Of a stretch of DNA of 64,000 nucleotides, positions 14,801 to 29,846 are shown piece after piece; positions within the stretch are counted from its first letter, which is position 1, and the number at the start of each line of letters is the position of its first letter. The notes beneath the pieces are model-generated. The model did no database searches. It was not told the origin of the DNA and was given only the letters and a program-made list of their open reading frames with translations. Source of the stretch: Tachypleus tridentatus (lineage: Eukaryota > Arthropoda > Merostomata > Xiphosura > Limulidae); contig NC_134825.1 of assembly GCF_004210375.1 (NCBI RefSeq), forward strand, positions 3,534,001 to 3,598,000. The letters run 5' to 3'. The translations under genes and the position numbers were made by a program.

Positions 14801-17800
14801 TAGTTTTATAATATTGTTAAAGATATCTTTATTGTTTAACTTGACTATTACAACGCAACAACGTGTTAATTGTATAAATACAATCATAGTTTTATAATAG
14901 TGTTAAAGATATCTTTATTGTTTAACTTGACTATTACAACACAACAACGTGTTAATTGTATAAATACAATCATAGTTTTATAATATTGTTAAAGATATCT
15001 TTATTGTTTAACTTGACTATTACAACGCAACAACGTGTTAATTGTATAAATACAATCATAGTTTTATAATATTGTTAAAGATATCTTTATTGTTTAACTT
15101 GACTATTACAACACAACAACGTGTTAATTGTATAAATACAATCATAGTTTTATAATATTGTTAAAGATATCTTTATTGTTTAACTTGACTATTACAACAC
15201 AACAACGTGTTAATTGTATAAATACAATCATAGTTTTATAATAGTGTTAAAGATATCTTTATTGTTTAACTTGACTATTACAACACAACAACGTGTTAAT
15301 TGTATAAATACAATCATAGTTTTATAATATTGTTAAAGATATCTTTATTGTTTAACTTGACTATTACAACGCAACAACGTGTTAATTGTATAAATACAAT
15401 CATAGTTTTATAATATTGTTAAAGATATCTTTATTGTTTAACTTGACTATTACAACACAACAACGTGTTAATTGTATAAATACAATCATAGTTTTATAAT
15501 ATTGTTAAAGATATCTTTATTGTTTAACTTGACTATTACAACGCAACAACGTGTTAATTGTATAAATACAATCATAGTTTTATAATATTGTTAAAGATAT
15601 CTTTATTGTTTAACTTGACTATTACAACGCAACAACGTGTTAATTGTATAAATACAATCATAGTTTTATAATAGTGTTAAAGATATCTTTATTGTTTAAC
15701 TTGACTATTACAACACAACAACGTGTTAATTGTATAAATACAATCATAGTTTTATAATATTGTTAAAGATATCTTTATTGTTTAACTTGACTATTACAAC
15801 ACAACAACGTGTTAATTGTATAAATACAATCATAGTTTTATAATATTGTTAAAGATATCTTTATTGTTTAACTTGACTATTACAACACAACAACGTGTTA
15901 ATTGTATAAATACAATCATAGTTTTATAATAGTGTTAAAGATATCTTTATTGTTTAACTTGACTATTACAACGCAACAACGTGTTAATTGTATAAATACA
16001 ATCATAGTTTTATAATAGTGTTAAAGATATCTTTATTGTTTAACTTGACTATTACAACACAACAACGTGTTAATTGTATAAATACAATCATAGTTTTATA
16101 ATATTGTTAAAGATATCTTTATTGTTTAACTTGACTATTACAACGCAACAACGTGTTAATTGTATAAATACAATCATAGTTTTATAATATTGTTAAAGAT
16201 ATCTTTATTGTTTAACTTGACTATTACAACACAACAACGTGTTAATTGTATAAATACAATCATAGTTTTATAATATTGTTAAAGATATCTTTATTGTTTA
16301 ACTTGACTATTACAACACAACAACGTGTTAATTGTATAAATACAATCATAGTTTTATAATAGTGTTAAAGATATCTTTATTGTTTAACTTGACTATTACA
16401 ACGCAACAACGTGTTAATTGTATAAATACAATCATAGTTTTATAATATTGTTAAAGATATCTTTATTGTTTAACTTGACTATTACAACACAACAACGTGT
16501 TAATTGTATAAATACAATCATAGTTTTATAATATTGTTAAAGATATCTTTATTGTTTAACTTGACTATTACAACACAACAACGTGTTAATTGTATAAATA
16601 CAATCATAGTTTTATAATATTGTTAAAGATATCTTTATTGTTTAACTTGACTATTACAACGCAACAACGTGTTAATTGTATAAATACAATCATAGTTTTA
16701 TAATATTGTTAAAGATATCTTTATTGTTTAACTTGACTATTACAACGCAACAACGTGTTAATTGTATAAATACAATCATAGTTTTATAATATTGTTAAAG
16801 ATATCTTTATTGTTTAACTTGACTATTACAACACAACAACGTGTTAATTGTATAAATACAATCATAGTTTTATAATAGTGTTAAAGATATCTTTATTGTT
16901 TAACTTGACTATTACAACACAACAACGTGTTAATTGTATAAATACAATCATAGTTTTATAATATTGTTAAAGATATCTTTATTGTTTAACTTGACTATTA
17001 CAACACAACAACGTGTTAATTGTATAAATACAATCATAGTTTTATAATATTGTTAAAGATATCTTTATTGTTTAACTTGACTATTACAACACAACAACGT
17101 GTTAATTGTATAAATACAATCATAGTTTTATAATATTGTTAAAGATATCTTTATTGTTTAACTTGACTATTACAACACAACAACGTGTTAATTGTATAAA
17201 TACAATCATAGTTTTATAATATTGTTAAAGATATCTTTATTGTTTAACTTGACTATTACAACGCAACAACGTGTTAATTGTATAAATACAATCATAGTTT
17301 TATAATATTGTTAAAGATATCTTTATTGTTTAACTTGACTATTACAACGCAACAACGTGTTAATTGTATAAATACAATCATAGTTTTATAATATTGTTAA
17401 AGATATCTTTATTGTTTAACTTGACTATTACAACGCAACAACGTGTTAATTGTATAAATACAATCATAGTTTTATAATAGTGTTAAAGATATCTTTATTG
17501 TTTAACTTGACTATTACAACACAACAACGTGTTAATTGTATAAATACAATCATAGTTTTATAATATTGTTAAAGATATCTTTATTGTTTAACTTGACTAT
17601 TACAACACAACAACGTGTTAATTGTATAAATACAATCATAGTTTTATAATATTGTTAAAGATATCTTTATTGTTTAACTTGACTATTACAACACAACAAC
17701 GTGTTAATTGTATAAATACAATCATAGTTTTATAATATTGTTAAAGATATCTTTATTGTTTAACTTGACTATTACAACACAACAACGTGTTAATTGTATA

Positions 17801-20800
17801 AATACAATCATAGTTTTATAATATTGTTAAAGATATCTTTATTGTTTAACTTGACTATTACAACTTTTATAATAGTGTTAAAGATATCTTTATTGTTTAA
17901 CTTGACTATTACAACACAACAACGTGTTAATTGTATAAATACAATCATAGTTTTATAATATTGTTAAAGATATCTTTATTGTTTAACTTGACTATTACAA
18001 CACAACAACGTGTTAATTGTATAAATACAATCATAGTTTTATAATAGTGTTAAAGATATCTTTATTGTTTAACTTGACTATTACAACACAACAACGTGTT
18101 AATTGTATAAATACAATCATAGTTTTATAATAGTGTTAAAGATATCTTTATTGTTTAACTTGACTATTACAACACAACAACGTGTTAATTGTATAAATAC
18201 AATCATAGTTTTATAATATTGTTAAAGATATCTTTATTGTTTAACTTGACTATTACAACGCAACAACGTGTTAATTGTATAAATACAATCATAGTTTTAT
18301 AATATTGTTAAAGATATCTTTATTGTTTAACTTGACTATTACAACACAACAACGTGTTAATTGTATAAATACAATCATAGTTTTATAATATTGTTAAAGA
18401 TATCTTTATTGTTTAACTTGACTATTACAACGCAACAACGTGTTAATTGTATAAATACAATCATAGTTTTATAATATTGTTAAAGATATCTTTATTGTTT
18501 AACTTGACTATTACAACGCAACAACGTGTTAATTGTATAAATACAATCATAGTTTTATAATAGTGTTAAAGATATCTTTATTGTTTAACTTGACTATTAC
18601 AACACAACAACGTGTTAATTGTATAAATACAATCATAGTTTTATAATATTGTTAAAGATATCTTTATTGTTTAACTTGACTATTACAACACAACAACGTG
18701 TTAATTGTATAAATACAATCATAGTTTTATAATATTGTTAAAGATATCTTTATTGTTTAACTTGACTATTACAACACAACAACGTGTTAATTGTATAAAT
18801 ACAATCATAGTTTTATAATATTGTTAAAGATATCTTTATTGTTTAACTTGACTATTACAACACAACAACGTGTTAATTGTATAAATACAATCATAGTTTT
18901 ATAATAGTGTTAAAGATATCTTTATTGTTTAACTTGACTATTACAACACAACAACGTGTTAATTGTATAAATACAATCATAGTTTTATAATATTGTTAAA
19001 GATATCTTTATTGTTTAACTTGACTATTACAACACAACAACGTGTTAATTGTATAAATACAATCATAGTTTTATAATATTGTTAAAGATATCTTTATTGT
19101 TTAACTTGACTATTACAACACAACAACGTGTTAATTGTATAAATACAATCATAGTTTTATAATAGTGTTAAAGATATCTTTATTGTTTAACTTGACTATT
19201 ACAACACAACAACGTGTTAATTGTATAAATACAATCATAGTTTTATAATATTGTTAAAGATATCTTTATTGTTTAACTTGACTATTACAACGCAACAACG
19301 TGTTAATTGTATAAATACAATCATAGTTTTATAATATTGTTAAAGATATCTTTATTGTTTAACTTGACTATTACAACACAACAACGTGTTAATTGTATAA
19401 ATACAATCATAGTTTTATAATATTGTTAAAGATATCTTTATTGTTTAACTTGACTATTACAACGCAACAACGTGTTAATTGTATAAATACAATCATAGTT
19501 TTATAATAGTGTTAAAGATATCTTTATTGTTTAACTTGACTATTACAACACAACAACGTGTTAATTGTATAAATACAATCATAGTTTTATAATAGTGTTA
19601 AAGATATCTTTATTGTTTAACTTGACTATTACAACACAACAACGTGTTAATTGTATAAATACAATCATAGTTTTATAATAGTGTTAAAGATATCTTTATT
19701 GTTTAACTTGACTATTACAACACAACAACGTGTTAATTGTATAAATACAATCATAGTTTTATAATATTGTTAAAGATATCTTTATTGTTTAACTTGACTA
19801 TTACAACGCAACAACGTGTTAATTGTATAAATACAATCATAGTTTTATAATATTGTTAAAGATATCTTTATTGTTTAACTTGACTATTACAACACAACAA
19901 CGTGTTAATTGTATAAATACAATCATAGTTTTATAATATTGTTAAAGATATCTTTATTGTTTAACTTGACTATTACAACGCAACAACGTGTTAATTGTAT
20001 AAATACAATCATAGTTTTATAATATTGTTAAAGATATCTTTATTGTTTAACTTGACTATTACAACACAACAACGTGTTAATTGTATAAATACAATCATAG
20101 TTTTATAATATTGTTAAAGATATCTTTATTGTTTAACTTGACTATTACAACACAACAACGTGTTAATTGTATAAATACAATCATAGTTTTATAATAGTGT
20201 TAAAGATATCTTTATTGTTTAACTTGACTATTACAACACAACAACGTGTTAATTGTATAAATACAATCATAGTTTTATAATATTGTTAAAGATATCTTTA
20301 TTGTTTAACTTGACTATTACAACGCAACAACGTGTTAATTGTATAAATACAATCATAGTTTTATAATATTGTTAAAGATATCTTTATTGTTTAACTTGAC
20401 TATTACAACACAACAACGTGTTAATTGTATAAATACAATCATAGTTTTATAATAGTGTTAAAGATATCTTTATTGTTTAACTTGACTATTACAACACAAC
20501 AACGTGTTAATTGTATAAATACAATCATAGTTTTATAATATTGTTAAAGATATCTTTATTGTTTAACTTGACTATTACAACGCAACAACGTGTTAATTGT
20601 ATAAATACAATCATAGTTTTATAATAGTGTTAAAGATATCTTTATTGTTTAACTTGACTATTACAACACAACAACGTGTTAATTGTATAAATACAATCAT
20701 AGTTTTATAATATTGTTAAAGATATCTTTATTGTTTAACTTGACTATTACAACACAACAACGTGTTAATTGTATAAATACAATCATAGTTTTATAATAGT

Positions 20801-23800
20801 GTTAAAGATATCTTTATTGTTTAACTTGACTATTACAACACAACAACGTGTTAATTGTATAAATACAATCATAGTTTTATAATATTGTTAAAGATATCTT
20901 TATTGTTTAACTTGACTATTACAACGCAACAACGTGTTAATTGTATAAATACAATCATAGTTTTATAATATTGTTAAAGATATCTTTATTGTTTAACTTG
21001 ACTATTACAACACAACAACGTGTTAATTGTATAAATACAATCATAGTTTTATAATATTGTTAAAGATATCTTTATTGTTTAACTTGACTATTACAACGCA
21101 ACAACGTGTTAATTGTATAAATACAATCATAGTTTTATAATATTGTTAAAGATATCTTTATTGTTTAACTTGACTATTACAACGCAACAACGTGTTAATT
21201 GTATAAATACAATCATAGTTTTATAATATTGTTAAAGATATCTTTATTGTTTAACTTGACTATTACAACGCAACAACGTGTTAATTGTATAAATACAATC
21301 ATAGTTTTATAATATTGTTAAAGATATCTTTATTGTTTAACTTGACTATTACAACGCAACAACGTGTTAATTGTATAAATACAATCATAGTTTTATAATA
21401 GTGTTAAAGATATCTTTATTGTTTAACTTGACTATTACAACACAACAACGTGTTAATTGTATAAATACAATCATAGTTTTATAATAGTGTTAAAGATATC
21501 TTTATTGTTTAACTTGACTATTACAACGCAACAACGTGTTAATTGTATAAATACAATCATAGTTTTATAATATTGTTAAAGATATCTTTATTGTTTAACT
21601 TGACTATTACAACGCAACAACGTGTTAATTGTATAAATACAATCATAGTTTTATAATAGTGTTAAAGATATCTTTATTGTTTAACTTGACTATTACAACA
21701 CAACAACGTGTTAATTGTATAAATACAATCATAGTTTTATAATATTGTTAAAGATATCTTTATTGTTTAACTTGACTATTACAACGCAACAACGTGTTAA
21801 TTGTATAAATACAATCATAGTTTTATAATATTGTTAAAGATATCTTTATTGTTTAACTTGACTATTACAACACAACAACGTGTTAATTGTATAAATACAA
21901 TCATAGTTTTATAATAGTGTTAAAGATATCTTTATTGTTTAACTTGACTATTACAACACAACAACGTGTTAATTGTATAAATACAATCATAGTTTTATAA
22001 TATTGTTAAAGATATCTTTATTGTTTAACTTGACTATTACAACGCAACAACGTGTTAATTGTATAAATACAATCATAGTTTTATAATATTGTTAAAGATA
22101 TCTTTATTGTTTAACTTGACTATTACAACGCAACAACGTGTTAATTGTATAAATACAATCATAGTTTTATAATATTGTTAAAGATATCTTTATTGTTTAA
22201 CTTGACTATTACAACGCAACAACGTGTTAATTGTATAAATACAATCATAGTTTTATAATAGTGTTAAAGATATCTTTATTGTTTAACTTGACTATTACAA
22301 CACAACAACGTGTTAATTGTATAAATACAATCATAGTTTTATAATATTGTTAAAGATATCTTTATTGTTTAACTTGACTATTACAACACAACAACGTGTT
22401 AATTGTATAAATACAATCATAGTTTTATAATATTGTTAAAGATATCTTTATTGTTTAACTTGACTATTACAACGCAACAACGTGTTAATTGTATAAATAC
22501 AATCATAGTTTTATAATATTGTTAAAGATATCTTTATTGTTTAACTTGACTATTACAACACAACAACGTGTTAATTGTATAAATACAATCATAGTTTTAT
22601 AATATTGTTAAAGATATCTTTATTGTTTAACTTGACTATTACAACGCAACAACGTGTTAATTGTATAAATACAATCATAGTTTTATAATATTGTTAAAGA
22701 TATCTTTATTGTTTAACTTGACTATTACAACGCAACAACGTGTTAATTGTATAAATACAATCATAGTTTTATAATAGTGTTAAAGATATCTTTATTGTTT
22801 AACTTGACTATTACAACACAACAACGTGTTAATTGTATAAATACAATCATAGTTTTATAATAGTGTTAAAGATATCTTTATTGTTTAACTTGACTATTAC
22901 AACGCAACAACGTGTTAATTGTAATTGTATAAATACAATCATAGTTTTATAATAGTGTTAAAGATATCTTTATTGTTTAACTTGACTATTACAACACAAC
23001 AACGTGTTAATTGTATAAATACAATCATAGTTTTATAATATTGTTAAAGATATCTTTATTGTTTAACTTGACTATTACAACACAACAACGTGTTAATTGT
23101 ATAAATACAATCATAGTTTTATAATATTGTTAAAGATATCTTTATTGTTTAACTTGACTATTACAACGCAACAACGTGTTAATTGTATAAATACAATCAT
23201 AGTTTTATAATAGTGTTAAAGATATCTTTATTGTTTAACTTGACTATTACAACACAACAACGTGTTAATTGTATAAATACAATCATAGTTTTATAATATT
23301 GTTAAAGATATCTTTATTGTTTAACTTGACTATTACAACACAACAACGTGTTAATTGTATAAATACAATCATAGTTTTATAATATTGTTAAAGATATCTT
23401 TATTGTTTAACTTGACTATTACAACGCAACAACGTGTTAATTGTATAAATACAATCATAGTTTTATAATAGTGTTAAAGATATCTTTATTGTTTAACTTG
23501 ACTATTACAACACAACAACGTGTTAATTGTATAAATACAATCATAGTTTTATAATATTGTTAAAGATATCTTTATTGTTTAACTTGACTATTACAACGCA
23601 ACAACGTGTTAATTGTATAAATACAATCATAGTTTTATAATATTGTTAAAGATATCTTTATTGTTTAACTTGACTATTACAACACAACAACGTGTTAATT
23701 GTATAAATACAATCATAGTTTTATAATATTGTTAAAGATATCTTTATTGTTTAACTTGACTATTACAACACAACAACGTGTTAATTGTATAAATACAATC

Positions 23801-24925
23801 ATAGTTTTATAATATTGTTAAAGATATCTTTATTGTTTAACTTGACTATTACAACGCAACAACGTGTTAATTGTATAAATACAATCATAGTTTTATAATA
23901 TTGTTAAAGATATCTTTATTGTTTAACTTGACTATTACAACACAACAACGTGTTAATTGTATAAATACAATCATAGTTTTATAATATTGTTAAAGATATC
24001 TTTATTGTTTAACTTGACTATTACAACGCAACAACGTGTTAATTGTATAAATACAATCATAGTTTTATAATATTGTTAAAGATATCTTTATTGTTTAACT
24101 TGACTATTACAACACAACAACGTGTTAATTGTATAAATACAATCATAGTTTTATAATAGTGTTAAAGATATCTTTATTGTTTAACTTGACTATTACAACA
24201 ACAACAACGTGTTAATTGTATAAATACAATCATAGTTTTATAATAGTGTTAAAGATATCTTTATTGTTTAACTTGACTATTACAACGCAACAACGTGTTA
24301 ATTGTATAAATACAATCATAGTTTTATAATATTGTTAAAGATATCTTTATTGTTTAACTTGACTATTACAACACAACAACGTGTTAATTGTATAAATACA
24401 ATCATAGTTTTATAATAGTGTTAAAGATATCTTTATTGTTTAACTTGACTATTACAACGCAACAACGTGTTAATTGTATAAATACAATCATAGTTTTATA
24501 ATAGTGTTAAAGATATCTTTATTGTTTAACTTGACTATTACAACGCAACAACGTGTTAATTGTATAAATACAATCATAGTTTTATAATATTGTTAAAGAT
24601 ATCTTTATTGTTTAACTTGACTATTACAACACAACAACGTGTTAATTGTATAAATACAATCATAGTTTTATAATATTGTTAAAGATATCTTTATTGTTTA
24701 ACTTGACTATTACAACGCAACAACGTGTTAATTGTATAAATACAATCATAGTTTTATAATATTGTTAAAGATATCTTTATTGTTTAACTTGACTATTACA
24801 ACGCAACAACGTGTTAATTGTATAAATACAATCATAGTTTTATAATATTGTTAAAGATATCTTTATTGTTTAACTTGACTATTACAACACAACAACGTGT
24901 TAATTGTATAAATACAATCATAGTT
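2870..24925. repeat. 86-bp satellite array, homogeneous core
   Basis: About 256 head-to-tail monomers of 86 bp, about 21% G+C. Almost all variation is at two sites: ACAACAC versus ACAACGC, and TAATATTG versus TAATAGTG. Each monomer contains the palindrome AAAGATATCTTT (with an EcoRV site), the pair GTTAAA...TTTAAC around it, the pair AACRC-AACAAC-GTGTT, and ATTGTAT-AA-ATACAAT. It also carries TATAAATA on the plus strand and AATAAA on the minus strand. Rare breaks are a shortened unit near 3613-3632, a 10-bp insertion near 9980, a 2-bp insertion near 12710, a 35-bp deletion near 17865 and a 6-bp duplication near 22920. Frames close within one or two units, so it is not coding. A centromeric or heterochromatic role is possible but untested. 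Confidence 0.97.
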
Positions 24926-27900
24926 TTATATTATTGTTAAAGATATCTTTATTGTTTAACTTGACTATTACAACGCAACAACGTGTTAATTGTATAAATA
25001 CAATCATAGTTTTATAATATTGTTAAAGATATCTTTATTGTTTAACTTGACTATTACAACGCAACAACGTGTTAATTGTATAAATACAATCATAGTTTTA
25101 TAATAGTGTTAAAGATATCTTTATTGTTTAACTTGACTATTACAACACAACAACGTGTTAATTGTATAAATACAATCATAGTTTTATAATATTGTTAAAG
25201 ATATCTTTATTGTTTAACTTGACTATTACAACGCAACAACGTGTTAATTGTATAAATACAATCATAGTTTTATAATATTGTTAAAGATATCTTTATTGTT
25301 TAACTTGACTATTACAACACAACAACGTGTTAATTGTATAAATACAATCATAGTTTTATATTATTGTTAAAGATATCTTTATTGTTTAACTTGACTATTA
25401 CAACGCAACAACGTGTTAATTGTATAAATACAATCATAGTTTTATATTATTGTTAAAGATATCTTTATTGTTTAACTTGACTATTACAACGCAACAACGT
25501 GTTAATTGTATAAATACAATCATAGTTTTATAATAGTGTTAAAGATATCTTTATTGTTTAACTTGACTATTACAACACAACAACGTGTTAATTGTATAAA
25601 TACAATCATAGTTTTATAATAGTGTTAAAGATATCTTTATTGTTTAACTTGACTATTACAACGCAACAACGTGTTAATTGTATAAATACAATCATAGTTT
25701 TATAATATTGTTAAAGATATCTTTATTGTTTAACTTGACTATTACAACACAACAACGTGTTAATTGTATAAATACAATCATAGTTTTATAATAGTGTTAA
25801 AGATATCTTTATTGTTTAACTTGACTATTACAACGCAACAACGTGTTAATTGTATAAATACAATCATAGTTTTATAATAGTGTTAAAGATATCTTTAACT
25901 TGACTATTACAACGCAACAACGTGTTAATTGTATAAATACAATCATAGTTTTATAATAGTGTTAAAGATATCTTTATTGTTTAACTTGACTATTACAACA
26001 CAACAACGTGTTAATTGTATAAATACAATCATAGTTTTATATTATTGTTAAAGATATCTTTATTGTTTAACTTGACTATTACAACGCAACAACGTGTTAA
26101 TTGTATAAATACAATCATAGTTTTATAATAGTGTTAAAGATATCTTTAACTTGACTATTACAACACAACAACGTGTTAATTGTATAAATACAATCATAGT
26201 TTTATAATATTGTTAAAGATATCTTTATTGTTTAACTTGACTATTACAACACAACAACGTGTTAATTGTATAAATACAATCATAGTTTTATAATATTGTT
26301 AAAGATATCTTTATTGTTTAACTTGACTATTACAACGCAACAACGTGTTAATTGTATAAATACAATCATAGTTTTATATTATTGTTAAAGATATCTTTAT
26401 TGTTTAACTTGACTATTACAACGCAACAACGTGTTAATTGTATAAATACAATCATAGTTTTATAATATTGTTAAATATATCTTTATTGTTTAACTTGACT
26501 ATTACAACGCAACAACGTGTTAATTGTATAAATACAATCATAGTTTTATAATAGTGTTAAAGATATCTTTAACTTGACTATTACAACGCAACAACGTGTT
26601 AATTGTATAAATACAATCATAGTTTTATAATAGTGTTAAAGATATCTTTATTGTTTAACTTGACTATTACAACACAACAACGTGTTAATTGTATAAATAC
26701 AATCATAGTTTTATAATAGTGTTAAAGATATCTTTGACTTGACTATTACAACACAACAACGTGTTAATTGTATAAATACAATCATAGTTTTATAATAGTG
26801 TTAAAGATATCTTTATTGTTTAACTTGACTATTACAACACAACAACGTGTTAATTGTATAAATACAATCATAGTTTTATATTATTGTTAAAGATATCTTT
26901 ATTGTTTAACTTGACTATTACAACGCAACAACGTGTTAATTGTATAAATACAATCATAGTTTTATATTATTGTTAAAGATATCTTTATTGTTTAACTTGA
27001 CTATTACAACACAACAACGTGTTAATTGTATAAATATAATCATAGTTTTATATTATTGTTAAAGATATCTTTATTGTTTAACTTGACTATTACAACGCAA
27101 CAACGTGTTAATTGTATAAATACAATCATAGTTTTATATTATTGTTAAAGATATCTTTATTGTTTAACTTGACTATTACAACGAAACAGTGTGTTAATAG
27201 TATAAATACAATCATAGTTTTATAATAGTGTTAAAGATATCTTTATTGTTTAACTTGACTATTACAACACAACAACGTGTTAATTGTATAAATACAATCA
27301 TAGTTTTATAATAGTGTTAAATATATCTTTATTGTTTAACTTGACTATTACAACGCAACAACGTGTTAATTGTATAAATACAATCATAGTTTTATAATAT
27401 TGTTAAAGATATCTTTATTGTTTAACTTGACTATTACAACGCAACAACGTGTTAATTGTATAAATACAATCATAGTTTTATATTATTGTTAAAGATATCT
27501 TTATTGTTTAACTTGACTATTACAACACAACAACGTGTTAATTGTATAAATACAATCATAGTTTTATAATAGTGTTAAATATATTTTTATTGTTTAACTT
27601 GACTATTACAACGCAACAACGTGTTAATTGTATAAATACAATCATAGTTTTATAATAGTGTTAAAGATATCTTTAACTTGACTATTACAACGCAACAAAG
27701 TGTTAATTGTATAAATACAATCATAGTTTTATAATAGTGTTAAAGATATCTTTATTGTTTAACTTGACTATTACAACACAACAACGTGTTAATTGTATAA
27801 ATACAATCATAGTTTTATATTATTGTTAAAGATATCTTTATTGTTTAACTTGACTATTACAACGCAACAGTGTGTTAATAGTATAAATACAATCATAGTT

Positions 27901-29735
27901 TTATAATAGTGTTAAAGATATCTTTAACTTGACTATTACAACACAACAACGTGTTAATTGTATAAATACAATCATAGTTTTATATTATTGTTAAAGATAT
28001 CTTTATTGTTTAACTTGACTATTACAACGCAACAGTGTGTTAATAGTATAAATACAATCATAGTTTTATAATATTGTTAAAGATATCTTTATTGTTTAAC
28101 TTGACTATTACAACGCAACAACGTGTTAATTGTATAAATACAATCATAGTTTTATAATAGTGTTAAAGATATCTTTATTGTTTAACTTGACTATTACAAC
28201 ACAACAACGTGTTAATTGTATAAATACAATCATAGTTTTATATTATTGTTAAAGATATCTTTATTGTTTAACATGACTATTACAACGCAACAACGTGTTA
28301 ATAGTATAAATACAATCATAGTTTTATAATATTGTTAAATATATCTTTATTGTTTATCTTGACTATTACAACGCAACATCGTGTTAATTGTATAAATACA
28401 ATCATAGTGTTATAATAGTGTTAAAGATATCTTTAACTTGACTATTACAACGCAACAAAGTGTTAATTGTATAAATACAATCATAGTTTTATAATAGTGT
28501 TAAAGATATCTTTATTGTTTAACTTCACTATTACAACACAACAACGTGTTAATTGTATAAATACAATCATAGTTTTATAATAGTGTTAAAGATATCTTTG
28601 ACTTGACTATTACAACACAACAACGTGTTTATTGTATAAATACAATCATAGTTTTATAATAGTGTTAAAGATATCTTTATTGTTTAACTTGACTATGACA
28701 ACACAACAACGTGTTAATTGTATAAATACAATCATAGTTTTATATTATTGTTAAAGATATCTTTATTGTTTAACTTGACTATTACAACGCAACAACGTGT
28801 TAATAGTATAAATACAATCATAGTTTTATATTATTGTTAAAGGTATCTTTATTGTTTAACTTGACTATTACAACACAACAACGTGTTAATTGTATAAATA
28901 CAATCATAGTTTTATAATATTGTTAAAGATATCTTTATTGTTTAACTTTTCTATTACAACGCAACAACGTGTTAATTGTATAAATACAATCATAGTTTTA
29001 TATTATTGTTAAAGATATCTTTATTGTTTAACTTGACTATTACAACGCAACAACGTGTTAATTGTATAAATACAATCATAGTTTTATAATAGTGTTAAAG
29101 ATATCTTTAACTTGACTATTACAACGCAACAAAGTGTTAATTGTGTAAATTCAATCATAGTTTTGTAATAGTGTTAAAGATATTTTTATTGTTTAACTTG
29201 ACTATTACAACACAACAACGTGTTAATTGTATAAACACAATCATAGTTTTATATTATTGTTAAAGATATCTTTATTGTTTAACTTGACTATTACAACGCA
29301 ACAACGTGTTAATAGTATAAATACAATCATAGTTTTATATTATTGTTAAAGATATCTTTATTGTTTAACTTGACTATTACAACGCAACAGTGTGTTAATA
29401 GTATAAATACAATCATAGTTTTATAATAGTGTTAAAGATATCTTTATTGTTAACTTGACTATTACAACACAACAACGTGTTAATTGTATTAATACAATCA
29501 TAGTTTTATAATAGTGTTAAAGATATCTTTAACTTGACTATTAAACGGAACAACGTGTTAATAGTATAAATACAATCATAGTTTTATAATATTGTTAAAG
29601 ATATCTTTATTGTTTTACTTGACTATTACAACGCAACAGTGTGTTAATAGTATAAATAGAGTCATAGAATTTTATAATATTGTTAAAGATAACTTTATTA
29701 TGCAAGTTGACTATTGTAACGCATCATTGTTAAGG
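24926..29735. repeat. 86-bp satellite array, decayed right edge
   Basis: The same satellite continues but diverges toward its end. A TATTATTG variant first appears near 24930. Shortened 79-bp monomers, lacking ATTGTTT so that CTTTAACTTGAC results, first appear near 25890 and recur near 26140, 26560, 26730, 27670, 27930, 28430, 28594, 29103 and 29530. From about 27180 there are further changes such as CAGTGTGTTAATAG and CAAAGTG. The last recognisable partial monomer ends near 29735, where unique DNA begins. The pattern fits the usual picture of satellites homogenised in the centre and decaying at the edge. Confidence 0.95.
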
Positions 29736-29846
29736 ATGTGTTCTGATGGAGTCACATGGGTCACTCTCACATTAGTTTCTGGGAACGATATTCCTTCACC
29801 TGATCATCCACGGGCTTGAAGACCTAACAAGTCAATCTTATCCTGG

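Noticed and set aside
1-29735. CRISPR-like regular repeats
   Set aside because: Units are contiguous with no unique spacers and the context is eukaryotic.
29592-29819. 75-codon plus-strand frame at the satellite edge
   Set aside because: It is read mostly from decayed satellite monomers and has no recognisable domain.
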